Under the pieces are notes generated by a model that saw only the letters and a list, made by a program, of their open reading frames with translations, was not told the DNA's origin and did no database searches. This document shows positions 5,865 through 7,073 of a DNA stretch of 7,073 nt, in pieces. Each line of letters starts with the position of its first letter. Position 1 is the first letter of the stretch. Source of the stretch: Actinomycetes bacterium (GTDB lineage Bacteria > Actinomycetota > Actinomycetes > Actinomycetales > Demequinaceae); contig JAEYYZ010000048.1 of assembly GCA_023428185.1 (NCBI GenBank), forward strand, positions 1 through 7,073, read 5' to 3'. The translations under genes were made by a program, and so were the position numbers.

Positions 5865-7073
5865 AGACACCTCAGCCGTGGACAACACGGCGTCACGTGA
5901 TGGCTTGGCCGGCGTCAACCATGGTCACATCGAAGCAGTAGACCTCAACACCGAGATGCAGCGGTCCTACATGGACTACGCCATGTCGGTCATCGTGGGG
6001 CGTGCCCTCCCGGACGTCCGTGACGGACTCAAGCCGGTGCATCGGCGCGTCTTGTATGCGATGTTCGACGGCGGCTACCGCCCCGACCGCGCGTTCTCCA
6101 AGTGCTCACGTGTAGTCGGCGACGTCATGGGCAAATACCACCCCCACGGTGACTCCGCCATCTACGACACCATGGTTCGAATGGTGCAGCCGTGGTCGCT
6201 GCGCTACCCCTTGATCGCGGGTCAAGGAAACTTCGGCTCGGCGGGTAACGACGGTGCGGCGGCTTCGCGATACACCGAATGCAAGATGGCCCCGCTCGCC
6301 ATGGAGATGGTGCGAGAGATCGACAAAGACACTGTCGACTTTGAACCCAACTACGACGGGCGCGAACAAGAGCCCATGATTCTGCCCGCACGGTTCCCCA
6401 ACTTGTTGGCGAACGGCTCGGCAGGTATCGCGGTGGGCATGGCAACCAACATCCCGCCGCACAACTTGCGCGAACTCGCCGCGGGCGTGCAGTGGCACTT
6501 GGACAACCCCAAGGCCAGCAAAGAGGAGCTGCTTGAGGCGCTCATGGAGCGCATCCCCGGGCCGGACTTCCCCACCGGTGCCACCATCTTGGGTCGCAGC
6601 GGCATCGAAGACGCGTACCGCACGGGTCGCGGCTCCATCACCATGCGTGCCGTGGTCAACATTGAGGAAGTCCAGGGCCGCATGTGCCTGGTCATCACCG
6701 AGTTGCCATACCAAGTCAACCCCGACAATTTGGCAATCAAGATCGCGGAACTGGTCAAAGAAGGCAAGGTCGCTGGAATTGCCGACATTCGCGACCAATC
6801 CTCCGGCCGCACGGGCCAGCGCCTTGAGATCATTCTCAAGCGCGATGCCGTGGCCAAGGTGGTGCTCAACAACCTTTACAAGCACACCCAACTTCAAGAC
6901 ACCTTTGGCGCCAACATGCTCGCCATCGTGGACGGCGTGCCGCGCACCCTGAGCTTGGACGGCTTCATCCGTCACTGGGTAACGCACCAGCTTGAGGTGA
7001 TTCAGCGTCGTACAGCGTTCCGTTTGCGCGAGGCTGAGCGTGAAGCCCACATCTTGCAGGGTTATCTCAAGGC
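5854..7073 (+). CDS. gyrA: DNA gyrase subunit A, N-terminal part (3' end outside window)
   Basis: GyrA carries the catalytic tyrosine that cuts both DNA strands during supercoiling. About 406 codons of the breakage-reunion domain are present, open to the window end. Counting from TTG 5854, the quinolone-contact region has YHPHGDSAIYDTMVRM with Ser101 and Asp105 (E. coli Ser83 and Asp87). The Arg-Tyr pair SRYTE puts the catalytic tyrosine at 140 (E. coli Tyr122), and further on are NLLANGSAGIAVGMATNIPPHNL and NNLYKHTQLQ. No ATG is available in frame upstream of the conserved EMQRSYMDYAMSV. TTG 5854 gives (M)TSEDTSAVDN, overlaps gyrB by 11 bases and has AAGGA (5838-5842) 11 bases upstream. GTG 5878 is the alternative, without a clear ribosome site. 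Identity is certain; the start is likely but not proven. Confidence 0.93.
   Translation, partial: MTSEDTSAVDNTASRDGLAGVNHGHIEAVDLNTEMQRSYMDYAMSVIVGRALPDVRDGLKPVHRRVLYAMFDGGYRPDRAFSKCSRVVGDVMGKYHPHGDSAIYDTMVRMVQPWSLRYPLIAGQGNFGSAGNDGAAASRYTECKMAPLAMEMVREIDKDTVDFEPNYDGREQEPMILPARFPNLLANGSAGIAVGMATNIPPHNLRELAAGVQWHLDNPKASKEELLEALMERIPGPDFPTGATILGRSGIEDAYRTGRGSITMRAVVNIEEVQGRMCLVITELPYQVNPDNLAIKIAELVKEGKVAGIADIRDQSSGRTGQRLEIILKRDAVAKVVLNNLYKHTQLQDTFGANMLAIVDGVPRTLSLDGFIRHWVTHQLEVIQRRTAFRLREAEREAHILQGYLK

Noticed and set aside
6106..7050. A 314-codon open frame on the - strand opposite gyrA
   Set aside because: Same codon-bias shadow effect; the + strand encodes the conserved GyrA breakage-reunion domain throughout.
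1..7073. Mobile element, CRISPR array, tRNA, rRNA or a novel accessory system
   Set aside because: Every gene belongs to the conserved replication locus in the expected order. I saw no transposase, no terminal repeats, no spaced repeat array and no RNA gene signature.

Overview
This window is the conserved chromosomal replication-initiation locus of a high-GC Gram-positive bacterium (Actinomycetota). Gene order is the 3' end of dnaA, then oriC, dnaN, recF, dciA (DUF721), gyrB and the 5' part of gyrA, all on the + strand. Three things point to an actinobacterium. Composition is high GC (about 60% by eye, not counted). The order dnaA-dnaN-recF-DUF721-gyrB-gyrA matches the one known from Mycobacterium tuberculosis. 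The protein details also fit: the DciA tail GRGPRDTYG, the GyrA stretch VVGDVMGKYHPHGDS, and DnaA ending in a domain IV with IGENFGGKDHTTV. No gnd gene lies between dnaN and recF, unlike in several mycobacteria and streptomycetes. A Micrococcales-like lineage is plausible, but I cannot fix genus or family.

Layout. Positions 1-491 hold the C-terminal part of DnaA. Positions 492-913 form a 422-base non-coding stretch that I read as oriC. It has two perfect DnaA boxes (TTATCCACA) in opposite orientations, several degenerate ones, and a CTA-rich tract at 728-753 that looks like a DnaA-trio unwinding element behind a GC-rich spacer. dnaN (914-2041), recF (2046-3182) and dciA (3179-3715) follow with a 4-base gap and a 4-base overlap, so they look like one translationally coupled unit. 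A 148-base gap (3716-3863) precedes gyrB. It is unusually rich in signals: a perfect AGGAGG followed by a 20-codon mini-ORF, a 15-base imperfect direct repeat with a 21-base period, a one-mismatch DnaA box and a possible -10 hexamer. gyrB (3864-5864, GTG start) is followed by gyrA, which most likely starts at a TTG inside the end of gyrB and runs off the window.

How the genes work together. DnaA melts oriC. DciA is the probable helicase-loading factor for DnaB. The DnaN clamp tethers polymerase. RecF acts at gaps and stalled forks. GyrB and GyrA form the gyrase that removes positive supercoils and keeps the origin negatively supercoiled.

The genes themselves are ordinary and intact, and I found no mobile element, CRISPR array, tRNA or rRNA. 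The parts worth a second look are the fine structure of oriC, the dciA-gyrB leader region, and the start codons of gyrB and gyrA.
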